A stretch of DNA of 64,000 bases from Musa acuminata AAA Group. Its lineage: Eukaryota; Streptophyta; Magnoliopsida; Zingiberales; Musaceae. Positions within the stretch are counted from its first letter, which is position 1. Each line of letters begins with the position of its first letter. Below the pieces are notes generated by a model, which did no database searches, was not told the DNA's origin, and was given only the letters and a program-made list of their open reading frames with translations. The position numbers were made by a program, and so were the translations under genes. This document shows positions 20,450 to 32,221 of this stretch, piece after piece. The stretch spans positions 14,665,001 to 14,729,000 of the forward strand of contig NC_088331.1 in NCBI RefSeq assembly GCF_036884655.1, written 5' to 3'.

Positions 20450-20574
20450 ATAACTCATTGGCTTATCCTTTAAAATGTGGATGCCAATGAGGTGTATCGC
20501 AGCCGCAGAGTGATTGATGAACATTCAAGAACTCATTGGCTTATTCTAAACCATTCTATATTCTCAAATATATA
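20450..20574 (-). pseudogene. DUF241 copy A, 3' end (separated by C2)
   Basis: Text from the CTCATTGGCTTATCC block to CTAAACCATTCT matches the 3' end of copy C (55160-55310), including the GGATGCCAATGAGGTGTAT string. Much of the C-terminal coding sequence is missing, and the Tork-like element C2 starts here. The 5' half lies 11.6 kb away at 32222-32490. Confidence 0.65.
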
Positions 20575-20770
20575 GTATCTTTATGATCTATCATCTTATT
20601 TATAAGACCTAGTAGTAACTATCTCATCTTATCATTTCACCTATGATTAAGTTACATGTAGAAATTATCCTAATAACTTTTAGATCATGAACCACTTAAA
20701 TATAATATGACTATAATTACTTAGAACATAATAACTATCATGATAACTATCTATGAATCAATTCTAAAAA
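20575..20770 (-). repeat. C2 3' LTR, truncated
   Basis: Matches the inner part of 31882-32221 (for example the TTTATAAGACCTAGTAGTAA string and the GATAACTATCTATGAATCAA end). About 140 bp of the outer end are missing. Confidence 0.75.
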
Positions 20771-22995
20771 CTCCATCTTGATTTATAGTTACATACATTG
20801 ATTTGATACATGAAATAAATATATTTCTGAATTGAAAGTAACTTGGTGAGAATATTCATTTATGCCACAAAACTTCATTGTTATGACTCCACTTACTAAA
20901 AGATCCTAGATAAAATGACAGCATCTCTATATGCTTCGTTTTTCTATGAACAATTGAATTCTTTGTCATTGCAATTATAGATTTGTTATCATAAAATATT
21001 TCAGTTACTTTTTTTTGTTCTTGATAAAGATCTTTAAGAAATCTTCTAAGCAATATTGCTTGATAAGTTGCTAATATTGTAACTATATATTCTACTTTCG
21101 ATGTCGATAACATAGTTATTGCTTACTTCTTTAAACTCCAAGATATATCTCTTGATTTGAGGATAAAAATATTGCTTGAAGTACTCTTTCTATCATCCAA
21201 AGCTCTTGCCCAATTACTATCCGTAAAACCAAATAATGTACATTTAAAATTATGAGAATATCAAATGTTATAATTTGTAGTTCTAATAATATAACATAGA
21301 ATTCTTTTAACAGCTTTGAGATGATGTTTTGCTTGTTTTATGCATAACCTGGATACTACAACAACAAATAAGGTAATATCTGGTTGAGTATGAGTTAGAT
21401 AAATTAAACTTCCAACTAAACTTCTATAGTATCTTATATTTGCCAAACACGTACCTACTTTAAGTTTTAATTTCTTCTTTACATTCATAGGTGTTGTAGC
21501 TTTATAATTAATCATATTAGATTTTTTGAGTAGATCAATTGTATTTCTTTTGTGAAATAAAAATTTCATATGATCCTTACTTCACCTCCAACCCAAGAAA
21601 ATAATGCAGTACACCCAGATTTAATATTTCAAACTTATTCATCATGTATTTTTTAAATTCTACCACAAAATTAGTTAGATGAACCCATGTATATAATATC
21701 ATCAACATAAAGACAAACTATAAGAATATTATATTTACCTTCCTTCTTTAGATAAAGAGTAGGTTTACTCCTCTTAAATCTATGTTGATGAAATAATAAT
21801 CAATTTTGTTATACTATACCCTTAGAGCTTGTTTAATCCCATAAAGAGTTTTATTTAGCTTATACACATTTTCTTCGTGTCATTTAACTAAAAATTTTTG
21901 GGTTGAGTAACAAAATTTTTTTCTTATAAATTTTTATTTAAAAATATAGATTTCATATCAAATTGATAAACAAGCTAACTCAAGTGAGCAACTAAAGCCA
22001 AGAAAGTTCTCACGATTTTGAATGTAGTAAGTGGAGAAAAAGTGTCATCAAAATTAATACATTATTGTTGTGAATATCCTTTCGCTACAAGCCGAGCCTT
22101 GTGTTTTGGATACTTCCATTCGCAATAAATTTTATTTTGAACACTCATTTCAATTAAATAGTTTTTTTTTTCTTTTGATAGATCCATTAGCTCCAAGGTT
22201 TTATTTTTCTCAATTGACTTGATTTCATTCTTCATTACTTTTCGTCATTTCTCTTTTTGTTTCCTTAAAAGTTATAAGATCTAAAATAAACAAAGCAAAT
22301 ATTGAATCATAAATTTCTATCAGTGATCTGAATTTTTCGAAAGGAGTTTAATCTAAGGAATCATTTGATGAATTGAACTGCTATTAGGTGAGGTTGACGA
22401 TAAACTTGTTGGAGTAAGATTTATTACTTGATTATATGGAGTGTCTAGTTTTATTAGAATTTAAATTTTTTTTCACTTTCATTGGTCTCTCAATTCCAAC
22501 TTATGCTTTCATCAAACATAATATTTCTATTAATAATAACTTTACCATTAACATGATTATACAATTGATATATCTTGGATCGTAAAGAATAACCAATTAA
22601 GATGTGTTTTTTAGATTTTTCATCAAGATTATAATACCTTTATAAATTTACTAAAACATAAGTAGTACAACTAAAAATTTTTAGATGACTTATACTTGGC
22701 TTTGTACCATATCAAGCCTCAAAAGAGTTCGATTCATAATAGCCTTTACTGGTGAAATATTCAACAAATAAGTTGTTGTTATAACTACTTATGCCCAAAA
22801 ATTATTTGGAAGATGCTCTCCTTTAAGCAAACTTCTTATCATTTCAATAACAATTTGATTCTTACGTTCAACTATACCATTTTGCTCTAGTGTATGTGAT
22901 GCTATTAATTCCCTACGAATACTATTTTTTTCATAAAAAAATAAACTTATTAGATAAAAATTTATCACTTTTATCTATCTGAAATGTCTTTATGC
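20771..22995 (-). pseudogene. C2 pol relic: integrase C-terminus, RT and RNase H
   Basis: The frame at 21113-20856 is RNase H (LSTSKVEYIV, FYDNKSIIAMTKN, HRKTKHIEM). The frame at 21569-21261 is RT C-terminal (MNVKKKLKLKVGT, YYRSLVGSLIYLTHTQPDI). RT N-terminal traces run to about 22260, and integrase C-terminal text lies near 22680-22995. The whole is colinear with 23353-28000 of C3 and riddled with indels. Confidence 0.82.
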
Positions 22996-23342
22996 TATTG
23001 GGGATGGAGGAGCAAGGAAATGATAAAAACATAATACTATGATGCAAGTAAAAGGAATCCTTTTGATCAAGAAAACCGATGTAGTATTTAAAACAAGAGG
23101 ATTGACATAGAACACTTACAAGATATTCCCAAGTGTATTATGGTTCTCTCTTGCTTCATGAACTACAGTTATATTTATAGGACCTAGTGGTAACTATATC
23201 ACTCTACCATGTCACCCATGATTGAGGTAGTTAAAGGAACTACCCTATAACTTCTAGATTATGGGCCACTTCTTGAAACATGCCTATAACTACCTAGAAT
23301 ATGATAACTATCTAGATAACTACCATGAATCAATTTTCAACA
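22996..23342 (-). repeat. C3 3' LTR
   Basis: Begins TATTGGGGATGG (a mutated TGTTRGGGATGG) and ends TTTTCAACA. On the minus strand it is preceded by the PPT AAGGGGGAG at 23343-23352. Confidence 0.9.
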
Positions 23343-23734
23343 CTCCCCCTTGATTCATAGTTACATATACCGATTTGCGACATGAAATAAACATGCTTTT
23401 GAACTGGAAGTGACTTAGTGAGGATATCCATAACTTGTTCATCTATTCCACAATACTTCATCGCTATGGCTCCACTTGCTACAAGATCTCGGATGAAATG
23501 ATAGTGTATCTCTATATACTTCGTTCTTCTATAAAATGTTGGATTTTTCGTCATTGCAATTGTGGATTTGTTGTCACAAAATATTTTCATTGCTTCTTTT
23601 TGTTCTTGTTGAATATCTTCAAGAGGTCTTCTAAGCCATATTGCTTGACAAGCTACTGATGTTGTGGCTACATATTCTACTTCTGATGTCGATAATGCAG
23701 TTGTTGCTTGCTTTTTTGAACTCCAAGAAATAGC
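23343..23734 (-). pseudogene. C3 RNase H relic
   Basis: The minus-strand frame at 23590-23330 shows FCDNKSTIAMTKNPTFYRRT, HYHFIRDLV and VMDILTKSLPV, the RNase H C-terminus of Tork-like Copia elements. The upstream LPALSTSEVEYVAT-type text spans 23600-23734 with a stop. PPT and LTR follow directly. Confidence 0.85.
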
Positions 23735-24347
23735 TCATGATCCGAGGCTAAAAATATTACATGAAGTACTCTTTCTATCATCTAAAGCTCCTGCCCAATC
23801 ACTATCAGTGAAACCAAATAATTTACATTTAAAATTCTGAGAATACCAAATACTATAATCTGTAGTTCCAGCAATATAATGCAGAATTCTTTTAACAGCT
23901 CCGAGATGATGTTTGCTTGGGCTATTCATAAACCTGGATACTATACCAATAGAGAAGGTAATATCTGGTCGAGGATGAGTTAGATAAATCAAACCTCCAA
24001 CTAAACCTCTATAGTATCTTGCATTTGTCAAACATGTACCATCTTCAGGTTTCAATTTCTCATTTACATTCATGGGTGTTGCTGTAGCTTTGCAATTAAT
24101 CATATTAGATTTTTTGAGTAGATCCATTGCATACTTTCTTTGTGAAATAAAAATTACATTTGATCCTTGATTCACTTCCAACCTAAGAAAATAATGCAGT
24201 AAACCTAGATTTGACATTTTAAACTTATTCATCATATACTTTTTAAATTCTACCACAAAAGAGTTAGATGAACCCATTTATATAATATCATCAACATAGA
24301 GGAAAACTATTGGAATATTATGTTCACATTCCTTCTTTAGATAAAGA
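23735..24347 (-). pseudogene. C3 reverse transcriptase, C-terminal part
   Basis: A long frame (24277-23735) shows VEFKKYMMNKFKMSNLGLLH, FISQRKYAMDLLKKSNM, YYRGLVGGLIYLTHPRPDIT and FTDSDWAGALDDRKSTS. The YVDD box is in the worn text just upstream, near 24290. The solo LTR at 24353 separates it from the RT N-terminal half. Confidence 0.88.
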
Positions 24348-24352
24348 GTAGG

Positions 24353-25833
24353 TGTTGGGAAACTTAAAACTGCGCAGCGGAAGAACAAGAAAACAAAATC
24401 CCCGATTCCCAAAGAGATGTTCGTCGTCGTGCGAAGATTGGTGCGCAAAATCCGCGAAACTTAAAACTGCGTATAGAGTAGATTGTGTTACCTAGGGAGA
24501 TCGTATATCCCTATTTCGTTACAGATCTTTAGAAAAGGATGAAGGAGGTCAAGCGTCCTCCTCTCTAGCGATAATCCACACAGCAGGGCTGCGACGATGC
24601 TTCTCAAAAACTCCAGGCCTGCTTTAAGGTGGAGAGGGGGAGGAGAATAGGAGAGGTAAGCAAAGGCTCTAGCCTATGAGGCTTTGAATCCCTCATATTT
24701 ATAGAGGTCCCCTGTCAAACCCTAATGGGTCCACCCCTAGTGGGTATTGGATTTGCATCCAATAAGACAAGGGGCTCCATCGGATATCTCATATCCAAAC
24801 CTCTACTCATTGCAATGTCTACCATATGTGTGTGACCCTCTAGGCCCAATATCGAGCTGGTCGTGAGTCATACCTACCAGAACTCCTTCTAACTCAGTGA
24901 ATTATTATCTCTGTAATAATTCACTTGACTCATCGACTATGGACGTACTATGCGACTACACCATAGTCCCCAGACGATACAGGGGAATCCAATCCATTAG
25001 ACTTGTTTGTCCTCAGTTACCGTGTACCTATAGTCCCTCATCCATCTAATATCCCTAAGACCGTATATCAAGCATGGTGCTGTCAGACCCATACGATTTC
25101 TACTCGAGTCTCGCTCTAATGGATTCTCTCAGAGAACTCTTTCTCTCTCAACCCGAATGACCCTGGCCAGGGATTTTTCTAAGCAAGAACACATGAGATA
25201 TTCCTCTCATGACGCCGAGAGTGGATGATCCTCTATCGACACTCAATAACCCTCGTAAAGTCGACTACCACTCCCAATGACTAGCTATACTAAATCTGGG
25301 ACAACCAAACCTATAAATATGTTATCAAAGAGTGGAGCACTCATACAGGACATCCTTGGTGTCTCAAGTCTAAGGACCAGATATACCACTAGGACTACAG
25401 AATTGTTGTCTGAAAATAAGGCATCATCAACCATCCAGCATTTCGTAAGCGAATCAATCAATGAACTCATTCTCCAATGAGCACTTGTATTGCATCCCTA
25501 GTGTTCCAACACGAGCAGCTATAAGACTAGCTGCATCCATTATATGGACGGGTATACATCACACCAGTCTGTCCGGTTATCACGATGTCCCTCTCGAGTA
25601 ACCTATGATCGGGATTATTTAGGATGTGTTTAAAGGTGAATCGATCTCATTATCGTGATCTCATCACGATCTTATTCCTATTGCACAAATCCAAGGACAT
25701 CATAATATATATATGCATATATGCAATAGTTATAAAGTGATATACACCAAAATATAATAAGTAAAAAGATTCTGTATCAAGTCACATGTGCCATCACTCA
25801 CGTTATTGGCTTGTTGGGCACCTACGACTAGCA
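24353..25833 (-). mobile_element. Solo LTR with GTAGG target duplication
   Basis: A 1481-bp unit starts TGTTGGGAAAC and ends GACTAGCA. It is flanked by GTAGG at 24348-24352 and 25834-25838 and has no internal coding region or second LTR, so it is the product of LTR-LTR recombination. Its minus strand carries a TATAAATATGAGG promoter-like box near 24697-24710, so it reads as a minus-strand LTR. No other copy is in this window, and the parent family (Copia or Gypsy) cannot be told from the LTR alone. Confidence 0.88.
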
Positions 25834-25838
25834 GTAGG

Positions 25839-26612
25839 TTCATTATTACTCCTCTTAAATCCATTTTGAAGAAAATAATAATTAATTTTACTGTATCATG
25901 CCCTTGGAGCTTGTTTAAGCCCATAAAGAGCTTTCTTTAGCTTATACACATTTTCTTCATGCCCTTTAACTAAAAAACCATCAGGTTGAGTAACAAAAAC
26001 CTCTTCATATAAATCACCATTTTAAAACATAGATTTCACATCAAATTAATAAACAGGCCAACTCAAGTGAGCAGCTAAAGCCAAGAAAGTTCTTACGGTT
26101 TTGAATCTAGCAACTGAAGAAAAAGTATCATCAAAATCAATACCTTGTTGTTGTGAATATCCTTTTGCTACAAGCCGAGCCTTATGCTTTTGGATACTTC
26201 TATCTACGTTAAACTTTGTTTTGAACACCCATTTTAATCCAATATCTTTCTTTTCTTTCGGTAGATCTATTAGCTCCCAAGTTTCATTCTTCTCAATTGA
26301 CTTAATTTCCTATTTATTGCTTTTCGTCATTCCTCTTTTTCAACTGCTTCCTCAAAAGTTATAGGATCTGAAATAAACAAAGCAAATGTTGAGTCATAAA
26401 TTTCTGTTAGTGATCTAAAATTTCTTGTAAGGGTTTTATTTGAGGAATCAGAATTTGAACTACTAGGTGAGGTTGACGATGAACTTGTTAGAGCAGGATC
26501 TGTCATTTGATTCTGCGGAGTGTTTAGTTCTGCTGGAATCTGAATTTGTTTTCCACCTTTATTGGTCTCCCAATTCCAACTTACCCTTTCATCAAACATA
26601 ATATTTCTATTA
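25839..26612 (-). pseudogene. C3 reverse transcriptase, N-terminal part, and linker
   Basis: The frame at 26228-26046 reads HKARLVAKGYSQQQGIDFDD, then VARFKTVRTFLALAA, the Copia RT start. The frame at 26641-26327 is the integrase-RT linker with Ser-rich text (SSSSTSPSSSNSDSSNKT), ending FEEAVEKEE. A catalytic LDVKSAFLNG-like box is worn. Confidence 0.82.
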
Positions 26613-26617
26613 ATAAT

Positions 26618-27627
26618 TGATAGCAGATAAGATTTCTTCAACTATACGAGGAAATCTCTCTACTTTGTTGAGGGAAATCCTCTATTCTGTTGAGGAAAAC
26701 ACTCCCTCCTAATCTATATAAATAGGAGAGGAACATATTAATGTATTTAAACTAAAGTTACTTCAATAAAGCTTCTTCAATAATTGTTCTTATCTTTTAT
26801 TCTTTCCAGCGACTTGCCTAAAGCAAGCTCTCTTCTCACTGCCGACTCACCACTGTTGCTCCTCCACCTCTAGCGACAAAAGAAAAGGCTTTCTACTACT
26901 GCTTTTCCATTGTTAGGCCATCGGTGCGACAAATCTTTCCTCCTCGGCGAACGGCAACTGTCTTCTCCACTGCCACTCTACGTCAATGTCCGTTCCCTTC
27001 CACTGTGGCATCTCTAGTGCTGCGCTCACCGGCACTGCCCCACCTTTCCTCCTCTATTGTAGCTTCCTCATTTGTTGCACCTCTATTGCAGCTTTCTCCT
27101 CTTGTACACCTATGCTATAGTTTCCTCCTCTGTTATAGCATTGCTGCAACATCGCTGCAACTTCCTCCTCTGTTGTAGCTTATTCCTTTGCTATAGCATT
27201 GCTATAGCTTTTTCCATTGCTGCAGGTTTCTTCTCTACTGTAGTCGTCGCCGTCGCCGTCGCAGTCGCAACAACAGCAACAGCAACAACAGCAGTAGCGA
27301 TCTGCTCTTGCCCTACTCATGAAGCTTTTGACTCGTAAACTATTTGCTTTGCATCAATTCAAGATTGGTATCCTTGATAGGAGCACCATACCATCTTGCA
27401 AGGGCATGATAGCAGATAAGATTTCCTCAACTATATGAGGAAATATCTCTACTCTGTTGAGGAAAATCCTCTATTCTACTCTGTTGAGGAAAATCCTCTA
27501 TTCTATTGAGGAAAATCCTCCCTCCTAGTCTGTATAAATAGGAAAGGGACATGTTAATGCATTCAAGCTAAAGTTACTTCAATAAAGCTTCTTCAATAAT
27601 TGTTCTTATCTTCTATTCTTTCCATCA
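26618..27627 (+). mobile_element. 1-kb non-autonomous LTR element (Ale-related) with ATAAT duplication
   Basis: LTR-like repeats at 26618-26810 and 27407-27627 start TGATAGCAG and end CTTTCCATCA (left copy CTTTCCAGCG). Flanks are ATAAT at 26613-26617 and 27628-27632. Each LTR has TATAAATAGG upstream of a TTCAATAAAGC end. The 0.6-kb interior is a low-complexity CT-rich segment plus a pol tail (FKIGILDRST, 27361-27390) that matches the C-terminus of the Ale-like element at 33041-33280. It therefore looks like a deletion derivative of that lineage. No primer site for iMet was found after the left LTR. The right LTR contains an extra internal duplication of the TCTGTTGAGGAAAATCCTCT block. Confidence 0.88.
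26811..27336 (+). other. Low-complexity interior of the 1-kb element
   Basis: CT-rich text with open frames at 26924-27178 and 27072-27338 made of repetitive Leu/Ser/Val/Ala runs and a trinucleotide stretch (GTCGCC then CAACAG, 27241-27300). It has no recognised domain. The composition looks like a drifted repeat, so it is not called a gene. Confidence 0.5.
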
Positions 27628-27632
27628 ATAAT

Positions 27633-28373
27633 AACTTTGCCACTAACAGGATTATATAATCAATATGCTTTAGATTGTAAGGAATAACTAATTAAGATGC
27701 ATTTTTCAGATTTTTCATTAAGCTTGTGATGATTTTATGAATTCACCAAAGCATAAGCAATATAGCCAAAAATTCTTAAATGACTTATACTTGGTTTCAT
27801 ACTATACCAAGCCTCAAAAGGAGTTTGATTCAGAATAGCCTTTATTGGTAAAATATTCAACAAATAAACTATTGTTGCAACTGCATCTACCCAAAACTGA
27901 TTTGGAAAATATTTTCTTTTAAGCAAACTTCTTGTCATTTCAACGACAATTCGATTCTTACGTTCAGCTACACCATTTTGCTCCGGTGTATATAGTGCTG
28001 TCAATTCTCTACGAATACCATTTTCTTTACAAAAAGAACTAAACTCATTAGGTAAAAATTCACTACCTCTATCTGTCCGAAGTGTTTTTATGTATCTACC
28101 ACTTTGCCTTTCTACAAGTGCCTTGAATTTTTGAAAATTATCAAATATTTCAGATTTTAATTTAAAAAAATATACCTAACTCATGTGGCTATAATCATCA
28201 GTAAACAATAGAAAATATTAACTTCCACCAAATGATTTGTATTCATATGTCTACATAAGTCAGCATGAATTAATTCAAGACAATTAGATGCTCTCCATGT
28301 TTTTCCAATAGTAAATGGTTTTTTACTTTGTTTTCCATAAATGCACCATTCACATACATCAAGTGTATTAATT
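27633..28373 (-). pseudogene. C3 integrase relic
   Basis: The frame at 28004-27735 reads YTPEQNGVAERKNRIVVEMT, then WVDAVATIVYLLN, TPFEAWYSMKPSISHLRIFG, the integrase core C-terminal half. Upstream (28005-28373) are the SLRTDRGGEFL-type box and KFKALVERQSG-type text in broken frames. Confidence 0.85.
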
Positions 28374-28990
28374 TTAGGTTAACAACCTTAAACCCTTAGT
28401 GTTAAGGTGTCCATATCTTAAATACCATAAATTTGACTTATTCTTTTGAGTTGCGATAAGAGCATGCTTTTCAATATTTGAAACATCAAGTGGAAACATC
28501 TTGTTTTGCGTCATACAAATATTTATCATAATTAAACCAGATTTTTTATCTTTAATAATGCATGAATCATCATCAAATATAATTGAATATCCATCATCTA
28601 TCAATTGGCCAACACTCAACAAGTTATGTGATAAAGTAGAAACAAAGAAAACATTATCAAAGTATTTTACTTTCCCTTGATTTATTTTCACCTCAATGAT
28701 TCATTTTCCTTCCACTTGGATTTGTTTGTTATCTCCAAGTTTAACTTTTAACTTATGAGTTTCATCAATATCTCTAAACATTGATCTTATACCTGACATA
28801 TAATTAGAATATCCACTATCTAGAAACTAAATATCATTTGACATATCATTAACTTGTGAATGAGTGATAAACAACTTAATGTTTCCTTCATTTTCCTCCA
28901 TATAGCTTGCTTGCTTTTCTCTTTTCCAGCAATCTACCTTTATGTGACCAAACTTTTTATAATAGTGACATTGAATTCCACTCTTGTAAT
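28374..28990 (-). pseudogene. C3 protease and GAG-pre-integrase relic
   Basis: The frame at 28691-28374 reads VKYFDNVFFVSTLSHNLLSV, IIFDDDSCIIKDK and LWYLRYGHLNTKGLRLL. The DSGCSNHM-type protease site lies in worn text near 28800-28830, and a CCHC-like knuckle near 28925-28985. Confidence 0.8.
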
Positions 28991-29762
28991 TTATTTGATC
29001 ATAATTTGATTGTCTTTATTCATCATGCCCATCAAAGTATCCTCTTCCTCTTCCTTTTTCATTTTCTCTAACCACGAAATCCTCCCCTGCCACGTCCTCT
29101 TCCTATTGATTTTTTGTCTTCTTTTGAAGTAGAAGACTCCCCCTTAACCTGAAATATTTTTTCTTCACTTTTCTTAAGTGACATGTTCAACATTGCTTCA
29201 TGTGCTTACAAGGAACCCATTAGTTCATCAAATGAAAAAGTAGATAAATATTTTGACTCCTTAATTGTGACAACAACATGATCAAATTTCGGAGTTAAAC
29301 TTCTCAAAACTTTTGTAATAATTATATGATCAAGAAGATGTTTACCATACGATTTTATTTGACAAACAATTTCAGTCACTCGAGAAAAAAAATCTTGCAC
29401 CGATTCATTGCTTTTCATGAATAAAATTTCAAACTCGCGACGAAGGATTTGAAGTTTTGCCATAACCACCTTTGATGAGCTTAAAATTCATTTTGAAGTA
29501 TCAACCAAGCTTGCTTTGAGGTTGTTGCTGCTACAATTCTTGAGAATATTGTCTCTTGTTGAACGAAGAATAATTCCTTTGAGTTCTTTCTATTCTCCCT
29601 TAGCTTGATTTCTTTATTTGGATATGCATATACATTCTCTATTAAGTCCCAAAGATCTTGAGACTTGAATAGAGTCTTCATCTTTATACTCCAAAATTCA
29701 TAATATTTGCCCGAGAAGATGAGAATAAGGGGTTGCGACATAGAATTACCATTAAAAGCCAT
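28991..29762 (-). pseudogene. gag: C3 gag relic
   Basis: Starts at the ATG at 29762, 42 bp inside the 5' LTR. It shows PLILIFSGKYYEFWSIKMKT, FKSQDLWDLIENVY and, in the next frame (29469-29206), LRREFEILFMKSNESVQDF, VLRSLTPKFDHVV and SFDELMGSL. This is the UBN2-type Gag of Tork-like Copia elements, broken by a frameshift near 29475. Confidence 0.88.
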
Positions 29763-29787
29763 AATAGCCAGTTTAGATTGAAACTAA

Positions 29788-29799
29788 GCTTTGATGCCA
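29788..29799 (-). other. C3 primer-binding site
   Basis: The minus strand reads TGGCATCAAAGC just inside the 5' LTR, a mutated match to the initiator-Met tRNA complement. C2 keeps the perfect version at 31866-31877. Confidence 0.8.
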
Positions 29800-29803
29800 C
29801 AAA

Positions 29804-30149
29804 TGTTAGGGATGGAGGAGTAAGAAAATGATAAAAACATAATACTACGATACAAGTAAAAGGAATCCTTCGATCAAGAAAATCGATGTAGTATTTAAAA
29901 TAAGAAGATTGACATAGAATACTTACAATATATTCCCAAGTGTATTATGCTTCTCTCTTGCTTCATGAACTATGGTCCTATTTATAGGACCTAGTGGTAA
30001 CTACCTCACTCCACCATGTCACCCATGATTGAGATAGTTATATGGACTACCCTATACCTTCTAGATCATGGGTCACTTATTGAAATATGCCTATAACTAC
30101 CTAGAATATGGTAACTACCTAGATAACTACTATGAATTAATTCTCAACA
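29804..30149 (-). repeat. C3 5' LTR
   Basis: Begins TGTTAGGGATGG and ends TTCTCAACA. Partner of 22996-23342, followed by TATGC. Confidence 0.92.
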
Positions 30150-30154
30150 TATGC

Positions 30155-31865
30155 ATCTATCACTTTGCCTTTCTACAAGTGTATTGAATTTTAAAAAAAT
30201 ATCAAATATTTCAGATTTCAATTATAGAAAATATACCTAACTCATGTGGCTATAATTATTAGTAAATAATAAAAAATATTGACTTTCACTAAATGATTTT
30301 GTATTCATAGTTCTATGTAAGTTAGCATGAATTAATTTAAGATAATTAGTTGCTCTCCATGCTTTTCCAATAGGAAATAGGTTCCTTATTTGCCATAAAT
30401 GCATCTTTCACATATATCAAGTATATTAATTTTGAATAATCCAAAAAATATTATTATTTATTTAACAACCTTAAACCATTAATGCTAAGATGTTTATATC
30501 TTAAATGTCATAACTTACTCATTCTTTGATATTATAATAAGATCATACTTTTCAATATTTGAGATATCAAGTGGAAACATCTTATTTTGTGCCATGCAAA
30601 TATTTACTATAACCAAACCAGATTTTTTAGTTTTAATAGTGTATGAATCATCATCAAATATAACTAAATATCTATCATTTATCAATTGTATGATACTTAA
30701 TAAGTTATATGATAAATTAAGAATAAAAAAATACTATCGATGTGTTTTACCTTGCCTGACTTGTTTTTATCTCAATTGTTCCTTTTTCTTCCACTTAGAT
30801 TTGCCAATTATCTCCGAGCCTAACTTTCAACTTGTGAGTTTCATTAATATCTGGAGATATTGATCTTATATCTAACATATGATTAGAACATGCACTATCC
30901 AAAAACTAAATATCATTAACTTATGAATAAATTATAAAAAACCTACTACTTTCTTCATTTTCGTTCGTATAGCTTACTTGCTTGCTTTTCTTTTTTCTAG
31001 CAATCTACTTTTATGTTACCAAACTTTTTATAATAATGATATTGAATTATACTATTATATTTTTTTAACATAATTTGATTGCTTTTGTTCATCATGCTCA
31101 TCAAAGTATCCTCTTCCTCTTCCATTTTCTCTACCACAAAATCCTCCTCTGCCATGTCATCTTCTTGTTAATTTTTTTTATCTCTTCTTTTGAAGTAGAA
31201 GACTCTATCTTAACCTGAAATATTTTTTCTTTATTTTTCTCAAGTGACTTATTCAATCAACCTTGCTTTATGTGCTTGTAAGGAACCCATAAGTTCATCA
31301 AATGAAAGGGCAGATAAATCTTTTGACTCCTTAATTGCGACAACAACATAATCAAATTTTAGAATTAAACTTCTTAAAACTTTTATAGTAATTATATGAT
31401 TATGAAAATGTTCATCATAATATTTCATTTGACTAATAAGTTTAGTCACTCAAGAAATAAAATCTTATATTGACTCATTATTTTTTATAAATAAAATTTT
31501 AAACTCAGGATGAAATGTTTAAAATTTTACTATAATTATCCTCGATGAGCCTTGAAATTTATTTTGAAGTATCAACTAAGCTCACATTGAAGTTGTAGCT
31601 ACTGTAATCCTTGAAAAGATTGTCTCATGTACAGCTTGTGAAATGAAGAATAATGCCTTTAAGTTCTTCTTTCTATTCTCTCCCAGTATAATTTTTTATC
31701 TAGATCTATATATCCATTCTCTAATAAGTCCCAAAGATCCTGAGACTTGAATAAAGTTTTTATTTTGATACTCTAAATTCATAGCATTTACTCGAAAAGA
31801 TGAGAATAAGGGGTTAAGACATAGAATTGCTATTAAAAGTCATAATGCTTTTAGATTAAAACCTA
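30155..31865 (-). pseudogene. C2 gag - protease - integrase relic
   Basis: Continuation of C2 beyond C3, colinear with 28080-29762. Integrase and protease text is strongly decayed. The gag frame at 31449-31249 still shows TIKVLRSLILKFDYVVV and ALSFDELMGSLQAHKA. A gag start is expected near 31850, but the frame is lost. The ORF at 30594-30863 (plus) is an antisense shadow. Confidence 0.78.
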
Positions 31866-31877
31866 GCTCTGATACCA
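31866..31877 (-). other. C2 primer-binding site
   Basis: The minus strand reads TGGTATCAGAGC, a perfect initiator-Met tRNA complement, 4 bp from the LTR. Confidence 0.88.
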
Positions 31878-31881
31878 CAAA

Positions 31882-32221
31882 TGTTGGTGATGAAGGAGCA
31901 AGAAAATGGTAAAAACAGAATATTACAATATAATTAAAAGAGAATGTTTTTAATGAAGAAAATCAAAATAGTATTAAACAAGAGGTGAAATTAAGAACCC
32001 TTATAAGATATTCCTAAGTGCCCACTACATTGCTTCATGAACTATGGTATTATTTATAGGACTTCGTGGTAACTATCCCATCCCATTATGTCACTCATGA
32101 TTAAGTTAGGTATAGGAATTACCACCATAACATTTAGATTGGTTATTTAGATAGAACATGATTATAACTACCTAAAATATGACAACTACTTAGATAAGTA
32201 CCTATGAATCAATTCTTAGCA
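31882..32221 (-). repeat. C2 5' LTR
   Basis: Starts TGTTGGTGATG and ends AATTCTTAGCA. Diverged relative of the C3 LTRs. DUF241 copy A resumes immediately after it. Confidence 0.85.

Larger units (their letters stand above)
22996..30149 (-). mobile_element. C3: Tork-like Copia element nested in C2
   Basis: A complete but decayed element on the minus strand with 346-347 bp LTRs (22996-23342 and 29804-30149) and the target duplication TATGC (22991-22995 and 30150-30154). It belongs to the same family as its host C2, into whose integrase region it jumped. It was later hit by a solo LTR (24353-25833) and by a 1-kb non-autonomous element (26618-27627). Without these it is about 4.7 kb. Gag, protease, integrase, RT and RNase H are all recognisable but carry stops. 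Confidence 0.93.
20575..32221 (-). mobile_element. C2: old Tork-like Copia element, host of C3
   Basis: Minus-strand element with a truncated 3' LTR (about 20575-20770), a pol relic (20771-22995), a 7.2-kb insertion of its relative C3, the remainder of integrase, protease and gag (30155-31865), a primer site and the 5' LTR (31882-32221). It splits DUF241 copy A. Sequence decay is heavy, with stops in every domain, so it is clearly older than C3. The outer part of the left LTR is gone, so no target duplication can be read. Confidence 0.85.

Noticed and set aside
26924..27338. Two overlapping plus-strand ORFs rich in Leu, Ser and Ala
   Set aside because: Low-complexity CT and trinucleotide text inside a miniature LTR element, with no domain.
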